A stretch of DNA of 37,977 nucleotides from Oscillospiraceae bacterium (lineage in GTDB: Bacteria > Bacillota > Clostridia > Oscillospirales > Ruminococcaceae), in assembly GCA_009784625.1 (NCBI GenBank), contig WRBI01000026.1, forward strand, positions 1 to 37,977, read 5' to 3'. Both the position numbers and the translations under genes were made by a program. Positions within the stretch are counted from its first letter, which is position 1; every line of letters starts with the position of its first letter. Shown here piece after piece: positions 15,718 through 23,285 of this stretch. The notes beneath the pieces were generated by a model. The model did not search any database. It was given only the letters and a program-made list of their open reading frames with translations, and was not told the origin of the DNA.

Positions 15718-15742
15718 AACGCCCTCCCAACCGGGAGGGCGT
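15718..15742 (-). terminator. Terminator of the CorC/HlyC-type gene
   Basis: ACGCCCTCCC (15719-15728) pairs with GGGAGGGCGT (15733-15742). The minus strand continues GTTGTTTTAT. It may also stop plus-strand transcription weakly. Confidence 0.75.
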
Positions 15743-15745
15743 CTA

Positions 15746-17074
15746 TCACTGTGCTTGAGTAGATTCTATTTTTGAGATGGTGGCCGTCTCAATCCGGTGG
15801 TCCTGGATAAGATCAATCCGGATGCGCAGGCCGAACTCCTCCATTTCAGGGGTGCTGCCGTCTTCGGGGATACTGTCAAGCAAGCTGAGCACCAGCCCGG
15901 CGAAAGTATCGTACTCGTCGTATGGCAGCGGGATATCGACGGCTTTGGCGACTTCGTCCAGCGGTGCCGCACCGCTCACCCGCCAAATTCCCGCGTCCAG
16001 CTGTTCGATCAGGGGTGGCTCATCCGGCTGGTTGTCGTCGTCCAGATCCCCGACCAGCTGCTCAAGCAGGTCGGTCATGGTGATCACCCCGCTCATCCCG
16101 CCGTATTCGTCCAGAATGACCGCGAAGTGGTTGCGGTTTTTTTTCATATTGCGCAGCAAAGTGTCGGCCCGCAAGCTTTCGGGGACGAACTGCGGGGGTT
16201 TGACCGCCCCGGCCATCGTGCTCTCCCGGCCGCGGTCAGACAACCGAAAATAGTCCTTGATGTTGAGCACACCGACAATGTTGTCCTGGTCGTCCTCACA
16301 AATGGGGTAGATCGAGTGGCGGTGTTCGTAAATGGTTTTTTGCCACTCTTCGTCGCTTTCTTCCATCCAGAGCATGGCCACGTCGGTGCGGTGGGTCATA
16401 ATTTTGTCCACCGTTATGTCGTCGAAGTCAAAGAGGTTATGTATAAACTCTTTTTCTTCGAGGTCGATGGCGCCTTTCTCACTGCCCGCGTCCACCATAA
16501 TCCGAATTTCTTCCTCGGTTACTTTTTCGACTTCGGCGTTCGGGTCGATACCCAACAGGCGCAAAACCGCGTTGGTTGAGGCGGTGAGCAGCAGTACAAC
16601 CGGCCCAAACAGCTTAGAGAGCGTATAAATCAGCCCGGACATGCCAAGGCCGATGGCTTCGGCATTCTTCATGGCAATCCGCTTGGGCACCAGCTCACCC
16701 AGCACAATGGTGACGTAGGAGAGAATGAGTGTGATGACAACCACCGAGATATTATTCAGCGCGCCGGTCGGCAGGGGGGAGCCGAATGATTCAAACCAGC
16801 CGGTCAGCCGGGCCGCGAAGCTTGCGGCCGCGAAGGCGCTGGCCAAAAAGCCGGCGAATGTGGTCCCGACTTGAATGGTGGCCAAAAACTTGGCCGGCTG
16901 GCTGGTCAAAGACAACAGCCGCCTGGCTTGTTTGTTGTTTTCTTTTGAAAGGCGCTCGAGCTTTGCGTCGTTCATAGAAATAACGGCGATCTCAGCACAG
17001 ACAAAGATCGCGTTCATGGTTATCAGGAAGAGCTGTAGCAGCAGCTGCCATAACAACGGGTCATCGCCGAGCAT
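15746..17074 (-). CDS. CNNM/CorC-HlyC family membrane protein (DUF21, CBS pair)
   Basis: A 442-residue membrane protein linked in this family to divalent cation (Mg2+/Co2+) efflux or homeostasis. Residues 1-190 form the DUF21 transmembrane domain (AEIAVISMNDAKLERL, LSYVTIVLGELVPKRIAM); 200-345 hold two CBS domains (DKIMTHRTDVAMLWMEES, HFAVILDEYGGMSGVITMTD); the last about 80 residues are the CorC_HlyC domain (DAGIWRVSGAAPLDEV). ATG at 17074. It stands alone, convergent with the P-type ATPase. Confidence 0.93.
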   Translation of the reverse strand: MLGDDPLLWQLLLQLFLITMNAIFVCAEIAVISMNDAKLERLSKENNKQARRLLSLTSQPAKFLATIQVGTTFAGFLASAFAAASFAARLTGWFESFGSPLPTGALNNISVVVITLILSYVTIVLGELVPKRIAMKNAEAIGLGMSGLIYTLSKLFGPVVLLLTASTNAVLRLLGIDPNAEVEKVTEEEIRIMVDAGSEKGAIDLEEKEFIHNLFDFDDITVDKIMTHRTDVAMLWMEESDEEWQKTIYEHRHSIYPICEDDQDNIVGVLNIKDYFRLSDRGRESTMAGAVKPPQFVPESLRADTLLRNMKKNRNHFAVILDEYGGMSGVITMTDLLEQLVGDLDDDNQPDEPPLIEQLDAGIWRVSGAAPLDEVAKAVDIPLPYDEYDTFAGLVLSLLDSIPEDGSTPEMEEFGLRIRIDLIQDHRIETATISKIESTQAQ

Positions 17075-17223
17075 AGTTAAGTACCACCAGCCTTATTATA
17101 CGTTATTTCGCGGGCATAATCACAGACAGTATATCACGTTAAGGTCGCGAATACAACGAAAATATTTGGCGGGTGTTTTGCCAGCCCCCAAAAGTGTGGC
17201 GTTTACCGGTAAAATATGAACGA

Positions 17224-17252
17224 TTGACAGACAAACGGGAATGGGTTACTAT
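17224..17252 (+). promoter_or_regulatory. Consensus promoter of the GNAT fusion gene
   Basis: TTGACA (17224-17229), 17-bp spacer, TACTAT (17247-17252), 47 bases before the start codon. Confidence 0.75.
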
Positions 17253-17298
17253 AAGTTGGCGGCAAAATTTAGTGCAATATAATAGGTCGGGAGGCAAA

Positions 17299-18348
17299 AT
17301 GAAAATCACAATAAGACATATGTTGCCGGAAGAAGCCAAGGCGGTGCAAAAGCTTGGGCGCAAGTCGTTCCACCCGCTGGAGATGCCCTATATGCCAAAA
17401 GTTAAGCGGGCGCTGATTGCCGAGCTGGAAGGCGAGCCGGTCGGCGCGTTTACCTATACAATCGAGCAGGTCAAAAGTAAAAAAGTCGGCCGGATCGACT
17501 TTTTGTTCACCCATCCGGACTACGCCGGGCAGGGGGTGGGCAAACAGCTCTGTCAGGCGGGGTTTGACTTCTTGTGGGGTGAGGGATGCGATCTGCTGAC
17601 CACCTACGTGCGGGACGACAACGCTGCATCTTGGCGGGTTTTTGAGCGGCACGGGTTTGTCCGCGCCGACTTGTCAAGCGTGGCCGGGCTGATCGGCTGG
17701 GGCGGGCTGATCACCCAGTGTGTCAAATCGCTCTATGCTTTTTCGCCGGCACACGACCTTTATATCGCCACACGGGATGAAGAGGCCACCAAACAGTGTG
17801 CGAAAAAGACCGGCATTGACCAGATGTTCCGGTATCTCTACCTGCACGCGTTTATCGGGATGCTTGTGGCCTGGCGGGCGGGTGCGGATGCTTTTGCGGT
17901 TGCGAGTGACGCGATCGCGATCTTTTTGGGCTTGATGCTTGCCGGTTATCTCGGGACCCTGCCGTCATCCGGGCGAAAGTGGAGGTTTCGAATGACGACG
18001 GGCGGCGGGCTTCTTCCGCTGATTTTTGCCGGGTCTATCCGGGGTATTTTATTCCCGTTTATCGGCGGCTGGTACCCCACAGTCTATGAGGACACCCATA
18101 CTTTCAGGCGGGATTTGGCCGTCAACGCAATGGCGACCTGGGCCTTTCTGCTCGCGGTTGTGGCGGCCGGGCAGTTCCTGATCCCGCTGCCGGGGTATAT
18201 TAACCCGCTTGCGTCATTTCTTCTGATCTTTAAATGTATGCCGGTGAGAGTCGTCGACTCATCCGGGTTTGGGCGGGTTTTCCGATGGAACAAACCGGTG
18301 GCCTGTCTGTTTGTGGCACTCTCGGCCGTGGTGGTTTATCTGTTTTGA
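17299..18348 (+). CDS. GNAT acetyltransferase domain fused to an M50-like membrane domain
   Basis: A 349-residue two-part protein. Residues 1-150 are a GNAT domain with the acetyl-CoA loop GQGVGK (77-82) and the C-terminal SWRVFERHGF. Residues 170-349 contain about five hydrophobic helices. The end, PVRVVDSSGFGRVFRWNKP (315-333), resembles the LDG..vlrWN region of archaeal-type M50 (site-2 protease-like) proteins, but no HExxH zinc motif is visible and the LDG aspartate context is altered. A membrane-tethered acetyltransferase is inferred; substrate unknown. ATG at 17299 follows GGGAGG. Confidence 0.78.
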   Translation: MKITIRHMLPEEAKAVQKLGRKSFHPLEMPYMPKVKRALIAELEGEPVGAFTYTIEQVKSKKVGRIDFLFTHPDYAGQGVGKQLCQAGFDFLWGEGCDLLTTYVRDDNAASWRVFERHGFVRADLSSVAGLIGWGGLITQCVKSLYAFSPAHDLYIATRDEEATKQCAKKTGIDQMFRYLYLHAFIGMLVAWRAGADAFAVASDAIAIFLGLMLAGYLGTLPSSGRKWRFRMTTGGGLLPLIFAGSIRGILFPFIGGWYPTVYEDTHTFRRDLAVNAMATWAFLLAVVAAGQFLIPLPGYINPLASFLLIFKCMPVRVVDSSGFGRVFRWNKPVACLFVALSAVVVYLF

Positions 18349-18354
18349 TAGATG

Positions 18355-18583
18355 GGAGGACGCGTGTGAGGCGCGCTGTGACTGTGCCGGTTTTGTGCGC
18401 GGTGACCGGGTGGATGACAAACGCGGGCACGGTCCGTGCCGCGGGAAGCGTTGGGGTGCGATGAAAGCGCAACTTTTCAGACAGTGTCACGGATGCTGCG
18501 GGAAGACACAAGCGAGCGAGTCATCGACGGACAGTCGAATATACGCAGACGGCCGTGCCGCGAGCCCGCAAATCCACACAAAA
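18355..18583. other. GC-rich intergenic stretch with a possible 32-residue ORF
   Basis: GGGAGGA (18355-18361) precedes a GTG at 18366 that opens a 32-residue frame (MRRAVTVPVLCAVTG and on, to TGA at 18464), signal-peptide-like but short. GGCAC/GTGCC and CCGGT/ACCGG hairpins are present. I recognise no RNA family. Transcript end or decayed gene are both possible. Confidence 0.2.
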
Positions 18584-18584
18584 A

Positions 18585-18607
18585 ACGGACGTCTGGCCGA
18601 CGTCCGT
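18585..18607. terminator. Bidirectional terminator
   Basis: ACGGACGTC (18585-18593) pairs perfectly with GACGTCCGT (18599-18607). T tracts follow on both strands (TTTTGCTGTTT on plus, TTTTTGTG on minus). It closes the GNAT gene and the convergent gene at 18616. Confidence 0.88.
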
Positions 18608-18615
18608 TTTGCTGT

Positions 18616-19281
18616 TTAAACTTGTGCGTACCGGGTCTGCTCGTGCAGCTGTTTGCACCGCGCGTAGTAATCGGCAAAGAGCGTGTGACCCCGGGCGATC
18701 AGCCGCTCGTTGTCCTTATCCCCGCACAGGCGGGCGAAGATCTTGCCGACCTGGTCGGTTGGGCACTGACTTGAGCGCTCACAGAGGATGTACAGCGAAT
18801 ACGAGGCCATGTCCCGTATGTATTTGTCAAGCCCGGGGGCTTTGGTTTCGATCTCGCAGTAAAAGACGTTCAATGTGGTCTGGGCCAGGATCGAGTTGTG
18901 GGAAAGATCGGCCACCACCCGGTTGATCACATAGGAAAAGAGCAGCAGCGCGTGGTGCGCCTGCAGCGCCTCAGCCATACCTTCCGGCCAGGGGTCAAAC
19001 TTGTCCTTTGCCTCGGCCATAACCAAAGCGGCATAGGACGACCCAAGCGCGCGCGCAAGGTCGATATTTCCCGAGCTTTTTTGGCGGAGATAATTTTGTG
19101 CTTCGGCCTCGGCCTCTTCAGCGGCCGGTTCAGTATCCCGGATACTTCCGCCGCTGCCCGGGGCAATTTTCATGTCGGCGTCTTCGTCACCGGAGGCAGC
19201 CAAGAGCAGGTTTTCGCCTTTAAGGGCAGTGAACAAAAACAAAGCGCACCCTGTGATCAGGGCAAGTTCCAGCCATATCAT
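18616..19281 (-). CDS. Hypothetical protein with one N-terminal TM helix
   Basis: Not recognised. 221 residues: a hydrophobic helix at 2-21, an acidic Ala/Glu-rich linker (30-64), then a mostly helical domain with conserved-looking pieces FDPWPEGMAEALQAHHALLL and four to five cysteines. The domain after the helix probably faces outward or the cytosol depending on topology. It has a consensus promoter at 19393-19421 and a terminator downstream, so it is a single-gene unit. The ATG at 19281 has no strong ribosome site. Confidence 0.75.
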   Translation of the reverse strand: MIWLELALITGCALFLFTALKGENLLLAASGDEDADMKIAPGSGGSIRDTEPAAEEAEAEAQNYLRQKSSGNIDLARALGSSYAALVMAEAKDKFDPWPEGMAEALQAHHALLLFSYVINRVVADLSHNSILAQTTLNVFYCEIETKAPGLDKYIRDMASYSLYILCERSSQCPTDQVGKIFARLCGDKDNERLIARGHTLFADYYARCKQLHEQTRYAQV

Positions 19282-19392
19282 CTTGTGTTAACACCAACTT
19301 TCGGGTAAAAATAAGAATTAGAAAAGAGCAAAGGCTGACACGTTATCGACGCCACGAACGCGCCTGCAATTTTCTACTTTACTGACAACTAC

Positions 19393-19421
19393 ATTATACA
19401 GCTTTTGCGCATCCAGGTAAA
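19393..19421 (-). promoter_or_regulatory. Promoter of the gene at 18616-19281
   Basis: On the minus strand: TTTACC (19416-19421), 17-bp spacer, TATAAT (19393-19398). The leader would be about 105 bases. Confidence 0.7.
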
Positions 19422-19457
19422 GAGGCTGGCGGGAAATATTACAGAATTTGGCCAAGA

Positions 19458-19517
19458 TTTATCCTGATCGGGCAAGGTAACGGGGGCAGGATAACCAAAA
19501 GGGCGAAGTATCCGCCC
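19458..19517 (+). other. Leader hairpins before the 66-residue protein
   Basis: TTATCCTG and CAGGATAA form an 8-bp inverted repeat near 19459-19495, and GGGCG/CGCCC (19501-19517) forms a second small stem just before the ribosome site. This may affect translation; no riboswitch class is recognised. Confidence 0.3.
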
Positions 19518-19535
19518 ATAAAGGAGAGCGATGAA

Positions 19536-19736
19536 ATGGAAAACGAGATTGTTATGCGGTTTGACACAGCCCCCTCAGCCGAAGCCAAAGAAAAACTGAT
19601 CCGCAAAATCGAGGCAATGCCCGGGATAGAATATGTCGGGGTATCCGGTGGGGTTGTCCGGGTAATTGGCGGGGACATCGACCAGCTGACCATCCAGGAC
19701 GAGATTGAGGGGATGGGTTATCCGCTGATGCGGTGA
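19536..19736 (+). CDS. Small HMA-like protein without CxxC
   Basis: A 66-residue protein with a beta-alpha-beta-beta-alpha-beta pattern (EIVMRFDT / AKEKLIRKIEAMPGI / YVGVSGGVVRVIG / IQDEIEGMGY) typical of the heavy-metal-associated domain fold. The metal-binding CxxC pair is absent, so metal binding is not expected. AAGGAG at 19521-19526 selects this ATG over the out-of-frame ATG at 19531. No partner is evident from context. Confidence 0.65.
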   Translation: MENEIVMRFDTAPSAEAKEKLIRKIEAMPGIEYVGVSGGVVRVIGGDIDQLTIQDEIEGMGYPLMR

Positions 19737-19751
19737 AGAGTAGTTCTCTGC

Positions 19752-19790
19752 GCAAAACAAGCCGCGCCCCACAGAGATGGGGGCGCGGCA
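19752..19790 (-). terminator. greA terminator
   Basis: GCCGCGCCCC (19761-19770) pairs with GGGGCGCGGC (19780-19789). The minus strand continues TTGTTTTGCG. Confidence 0.75.
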
Positions 19791-19809
19791 ATGGGTTATA
19801 AAACAGGTT

Positions 19810-20292
19810 CTAAAGGCTGATCGCTATAATTTTGAACTGAAGCGTGTTTCCGTTGGGCACGGTTACCCGCACTTCATCCCCGACCTTGTGACCGACCAGG
19901 GCCTTGCCCACCGGGGATTCATCGGTGATGGTTTCCATATCGTCTTCGCGGGTGTACTCCAGCGGGCTGGTTATGCGATAGGTAGCCTGTTCGTCGAACT
20001 CGACGTCGAGAATGGTAACGGTGGTGCCGATCGAGACCGTATCGGTTGAGATCTGGTCTTTCTTAATCAGCTGGGCTTTCTTGAGCTGTTCTTCAAGGGT
20101 CGCGATGTTCGCTTCAACCAGGGCCTGCTCATTTTTGGCTTCATCGTACTCGCTGTTTTCACTCAGGTCACCAAAACCGCGCGCGACCCGAATTTTCTCG
20201 CTGATCTCTCTGCGGCGAACCGTGCGCAGGTGCTCCAGCTCGGTTTTGAGCTGCTCGAACCCTTCGGGGGTGATGAATATTCCGTCTGCCAC
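19810..20292 (-). CDS. greA: Transcription elongation factor GreA
   Basis: Enters the RNA polymerase secondary channel and stimulates cleavage of backtracked RNA. 160 residues: N-terminal coiled coil (ITPEGFEQLKTELEHL through about residue 75) with the tip segment GDLSENSEYDEAK, whose acidic residues position Mg2+, then an FKBP-like C-terminal domain (ITDESPVGKALVGHKVGDEV). GTG start at 20292 follows AAAGGAGGG. It has its own promoter and terminator. Confidence 0.97.
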   Translation of the reverse strand: MADGIFITPEGFEQLKTELEHLRTVRRREISEKIRVARGFGDLSENSEYDEAKNEQALVEANIATLEEQLKKAQLIKKDQISTDTVSIGTTVTILDVEFDEQATYRITSPLEYTREDDMETITDESPVGKALVGHKVGDEVRVTVPNGNTLQFKIIAISL

Positions 20293-20384
20293 CGAACACC
20301 CTCCTTTCTATAAAAAATAAAGCCGCCGCTTGGGCGATTGTTACAAGGGGAATTTTGACCGCGTCACGGCCAACATATCCTAGT

Positions 20385-20413
20385 ATTATAGCGGGTGACA
20401 ATCTTTCTGTCAA
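20385..20413 (-). promoter_or_regulatory. Perfect consensus promoter of greA
   Basis: On the minus strand: TTGACA (20408-20413), 17-bp spacer, TATAAT (20385-20390). Both hexamers match consensus exactly. Confidence 0.93.
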
Positions 20414-20456
20414 GTGTTTACAGGGATTGCCAAAAAATATTCCGATTATAGCTTTA

Positions 20457-20732
20457 GCGTTAATAAACCACCAGCTATGCTGGTGAATCATTAAAAGCTT
20501 ATAGTACAAATACGTTTTTGTGAAAGCTGAAAGAAAAAAGGTGAAAAGGCTGGCAGAAATGACAATGCCCTTAGTTTTCGCCAGATGAATTAGGCTGGGA
20601 GATTTCACCCGTTTACGGGCTGTGGGACGAGTAATGCAATTGACTGTCCGCCCCTTGAGGGGCTGTGCCGGTAATACGCCCCTCTAGGGCGGGGCAAACC
20701 ACTGGTTTTACTGGTGGTTTTGATTGAACCGC
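20457..20732. mobile_element. Possible IS200/IS605-type non-autonomous remnant
   Basis: A gene-free, differently composed stretch flanked by subterminal hairpins: CACCAGC-TAT-GCTGGTG near 20469-20486 and a CCAC...GTGG imperfect palindrome near 20700-20719. Further small palindromes lie within the right part (CCCGTTTACGGG, GCCCCTTGAGGGGC, GCCCCTCTAGGGC-like). Subterminal hairpins without inverted termini are the hallmark of IS200/IS605 derivatives. There is no transposase. The right end abuts the stop of the unknown gene at 20735. Confidence 0.35.
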
Positions 20733-20734
20733 GG

Positions 20735-21577
20735 TCAGGACTTTGCGCGGCCCCGCAAAAAATTTGCGGCGGTTTGGATATCCACACGCCGGCCGTTTAT
20801 CCGAAGAGTTCGTGCTCCCGATTCCCCGAGCGGGACGCCGCACAGTTCCCAAAGGGCGGCGGCGAACAGGCTTGGCGACAGTCCGGGCGGTGCATCCTCC
20901 TCCCGCAAGACAGAAAAGTCCGAGAAGACGGTCATGCCGTTGCCCCCGGCATAGCTGCCGGCGGTCAGAACCGGACAGGGGCAGCGCGCGGACAGCCCGA
21001 GGTCGCCGCTGTTTGGAACTAAAACGAGCAGACAGCCGGAAAGATGGTCGGACAGCCCGACATGTGCGCCCAGCGACGCCATCATCTCTTCGCCGGCCGC
21101 GCGGTAGACCGCGCGGTTTTGGCTACAGACCCGGGCGGATGAATAGTGCGCAAGCAGGGCGGGTAGCATCCAGGCGGCCGAACCGGCCGGATCGAGCAGC
21201 CCGATCACCCGCCGGTAGATGGGGATCCCGGCCGTCAGCGCACAGGCGGTGCGCAGCAGCAGATGTACCTCAAAACCTTCGAGACGGGGCGAAATAAAGC
21301 CGCTGTCCGGGGGCGGCGGGTGGCTGTCCGGGGCAAGCAGTACCCGCAGGTTGTCCGGGGCGGCCCTGCGCAGAGACAACCAGTCGACCTGCCCTTTTCG
21401 ATCCGGCCAGGTGGTCAGCTGCAAATATTCGGCGGACAGGAATGTTTTGTGCTCGGCGCTGACTTTTGGCCGGGCCGGAAAACCCAGCGCGCGGCCAAGC
21501 AAGCCCGCCCGCGGGGGAGGGATAAGGTTGAGGCAGGCGAACAGTTTGACCACCCCGCTTGTGATGTACTCACTCAA
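20735..21577 (-). CDS. Hypothetical protein, 280 residues
   Basis: Not recognised. A largely soluble, Leu/Ala/Pro-rich protein without signal peptide. The middle has Rossmann-like alternation (LRVLLAPDSH; LLRTACALTAGIPIYRRVIG), and the C-terminus ends in RTLRINGRRVDIQTAANFL, a beta hairpin plus helix. The start is uncertain: the frame opens at TTG 21577 with no ribosome site, and internal GTG codons are possible. It is the last gene of the minus-strand envelope cluster, 36 bases after the lipoprotein. Confidence 0.65.
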   Translation of the reverse strand: MSEYITSGVVKLFACLNLIPPPRAGLLGRALGFPARPKVSAEHKTFLSAEYLQLTTWPDRKGQVDWLSLRRAAPDNLRVLLAPDSHPPPPDSGFISPRLEGFEVHLLLRTACALTAGIPIYRRVIGLLDPAGSAAWMLPALLAHYSSARVCSQNRAVYRAAGEEMMASLGAHVGLSDHLSGCLLVLVPNSGDLGLSARCPCPVLTAGSYAGGNGMTVFSDFSVLREEDAPPGLSPSLFAAALWELCGVPLGESGARTLRINGRRVDIQTAANFLRGRAKS

Positions 21578-21613
21578 GTCTATGCCGCGGGGTGGGGGCG
21601 TAGAACGCGCCGG

Positions 21614-22453
21614 CTACTCCCGGCTTTCCAGGAATGCGCGCGCGGCCGCTATCGTTTCTTCCAGAACATCGTACTGCTCGGCCAAATTAATGATCCGCAT
21701 GATTTCAAAGAGCGGGATTTGCGCTTCGTTTACCGCGTCTTCTATGTGATTGAGAATCCACTCGGGGGTGTAGACGTTTCCGCCGAGGAATACGCCCTCA
21801 CCGGGGAAAGCCGCCCAGATCCGCTCCGCGTCGCCCGAGAAGATCGCCTCAATGTCGCTGACCGAGAAAACCATCGTTGCCCAGGCCTCTTCGCTTCCGG
21901 GAGAGGTAACGCCGAGATCAATCCCGTGGCGCGCCCAGTTGACCAGCGCTTCGATTTGCTCGCGCGGCCGGTTGTAAGCGCTTTCCTGCGCGGCGATAAC
22001 ATTCTCGATTGTGACGCCCTCCGCCGCAAAGTAAGTGATCAGGAAAGACGGGCGCGAACTGCTCAGCCCGTCGAGTTCGGCTTGTGCGTTTTCGTTGATC
22101 CACCGGGTGAATTCCTCCCAGCCGACAATCTCGACAAAGTGGGTGGCGATTCCGTTCAGCTGCCAGCCAAACGGGTGGATGTACCAGTTGTCCGCGTCCG
22201 CGATGTTGTCCGCGAACAGCGACTCACCCCGATAGTAAAACACATTCTGCCAAAGCCGGTCGCGGGTTTCTTCGGTGATGGCGGCAGTCAGGTCGATATC
22301 AGGCAGAGATAAGTCCGGCTGGGGGTCGTCTTCCTGCGCTGATTCGTCCACAGCGGGTGGATCAGGCTGGGGCGCAGGCGCGGGCGCCGGAGCGGATTGA
22401 CAGGCGGCCAGCAAGATCACGGCGGCCAGCAATGTGATAAATAAGCGAGACAT
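21614..22453 (-). CDS. Lipoprotein of unknown function
   Basis: A 279-residue secreted lipoprotein: MSRLFITLLAAVILLAAC is a type II signal peptide with lipobox LAAC (Cys18), followed by a Pro/Ala/Asp-rich linker to about residue 50. The mature domain is acidic and Trp-rich (DNWYIHPFGWQLNGIATHFV; WEEFTRWINENAQ). No family recognised. I chose ATG 22453 over the upstream GTG at 22468 because that GTG overlaps the GGAGGT ribosome site. It lies 24 bases behind the preceding lipoprotein gene. Confidence 0.8.
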   Translation of the reverse strand: MSRLFITLLAAVILLAACQSAPAPAPAPQPDPPAVDESAQEDDPQPDLSLPDIDLTAAITEETRDRLWQNVFYYRGESLFADNIADADNWYIHPFGWQLNGIATHFVEIVGWEEFTRWINENAQAELDGLSSSRPSFLITYFAAEGVTIENVIAAQESAYNRPREQIEALVNWARHGIDLGVTSPGSEEAWATMVFSVSDIEAIFSGDAERIWAAFPGEGVFLGGNVYTPEWILNHIEDAVNEAQIPLFEIMRIINLAEQYDVLEETIAAARAFLESRE

Positions 22454-22477
22454 GATTATTTCGGACACCTCCGTTGG

Positions 22478-23269
22478 TTAACTTAGCTGTAGAATACCAT
22501 ACAGGCCGCCGTACTTAGCAAAGGCCGTATGCTCGTCGATGGGGATAACATGATCAAAGACAAAGGGGATGATCACACTTCCGGTGTGATCGATGACTCC
22601 CCAGTAATCCCCTTGTTTGACGGCTATTATGTTCAGCCCGCGCTCAAAAGTGGCCTGCCACTCGTCGCCGTCAAATTCAAACCAGCCTAAAAAGTCGACG
22701 CCAACCGCAAGCGCAGCCACGCCGGTGCGCGCCTGACTAAAATCGTACATTGGCGGGCCGTCAACGCCGTTCGTGTGTATGATCCGGGTTGTGTCAATGC
22801 CGTGGAACAGGTTAAAAGTGTCGACAAACATCGAGAGCTCGGTTAAAAATTCGCCCCTGGTCAGCGGATGAAATGTAGGGACATGCATACCGATAAACTC
22901 GCCAAATAGATCAAGCGACTCATCGTAAAAGAGCTCAATATGGGAACCGCCATGCCCTTCCTTGTAGCCCAGCGCCGCTCCGGTGCCTTCGTCAATCAAC
23001 ATCCAATCAGGCCGGGTGAAAAAACCACACAACCAGCAATGGCGGATCTGTTCATAAGCAAAAGTGGGTGGAACAAGCCAGGTCAGGCCGGAAATATGCG
23101 GCGGGTCTTGCGCGGCCTCTTCGACCTCTGGCGCGATCTCCTCAATCTCAGGCGCGACCTCTTCAACCGCCGGCGATTCAACTGCCGAAACCGGCTCCGG
23201 CTCGTCCGCCGCCAAAACGCCGGCCTGACAAGCGGCCAGCAAAATCGCCGCCAACAACAGGACCGACAC
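22478..23269 (-). CDS. Lipoprotein with WG-repeat-like C-terminus
   Basis: GTG at 23269 gives a short signal peptide with lipobox LAAC (Cys14), then a Glu/Val-rich acidic linker. The C-terminus (QGDYWGVIDHTGSVIIPFVF followed by a second partial repeat ending KYGGLYGIL) matches the WG beta-repeat family, often found in envelope proteins. HCWLCGFF carries a surface CxxC pair. The frame is open further upstream, but that part overlaps the protease gene and is not protein-like. The start follows the upstream stop by 14 bases with a weak ribosome site, suggesting coupled translation. Confidence 0.75.
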   Translation of the reverse strand: MSVLLLAAILLAACQAGVLAADEPEPVSAVESPAVEEVAPEIEEIAPEVEEAAQDPPHISGLTWLVPPTFAYEQIRHCWLCGFFTRPDWMLIDEGTGAALGYKEGHGGSHIELFYDESLDLFGEFIGMHVPTFHPLTRGEFLTELSMFVDTFNLFHGIDTTRIIHTNGVDGPPMYDFSQARTGVAALAVGVDFLGWFEFDGDEWQATFERGLNIIAVKQGDYWGVIDHTGSVIIPFVFDHVIPIDEHTAFAKYGGLYGILQLS

Positions 23270-23285
23270 TCGTGTGCCATCCCCA

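Noticed and set aside
18349-18583. Structured non-coding RNA or riboswitch
   Set aside because: Hairpins are expected at this GC content; no conserved motif of RNase P, SRP, tmRNA, 6S or a riboswitch class was seen.
18461-18619. 53-residue ORF overlapping the previous small ORF (ATGA)
   Set aside because: It runs through the bidirectional terminator hairpin and has no ribosome site of its own.
19458-19517. Metal or fluoride riboswitch before the HMA-like gene
   Set aside because: Two simple stems only; the consensus bases of known classes are absent.
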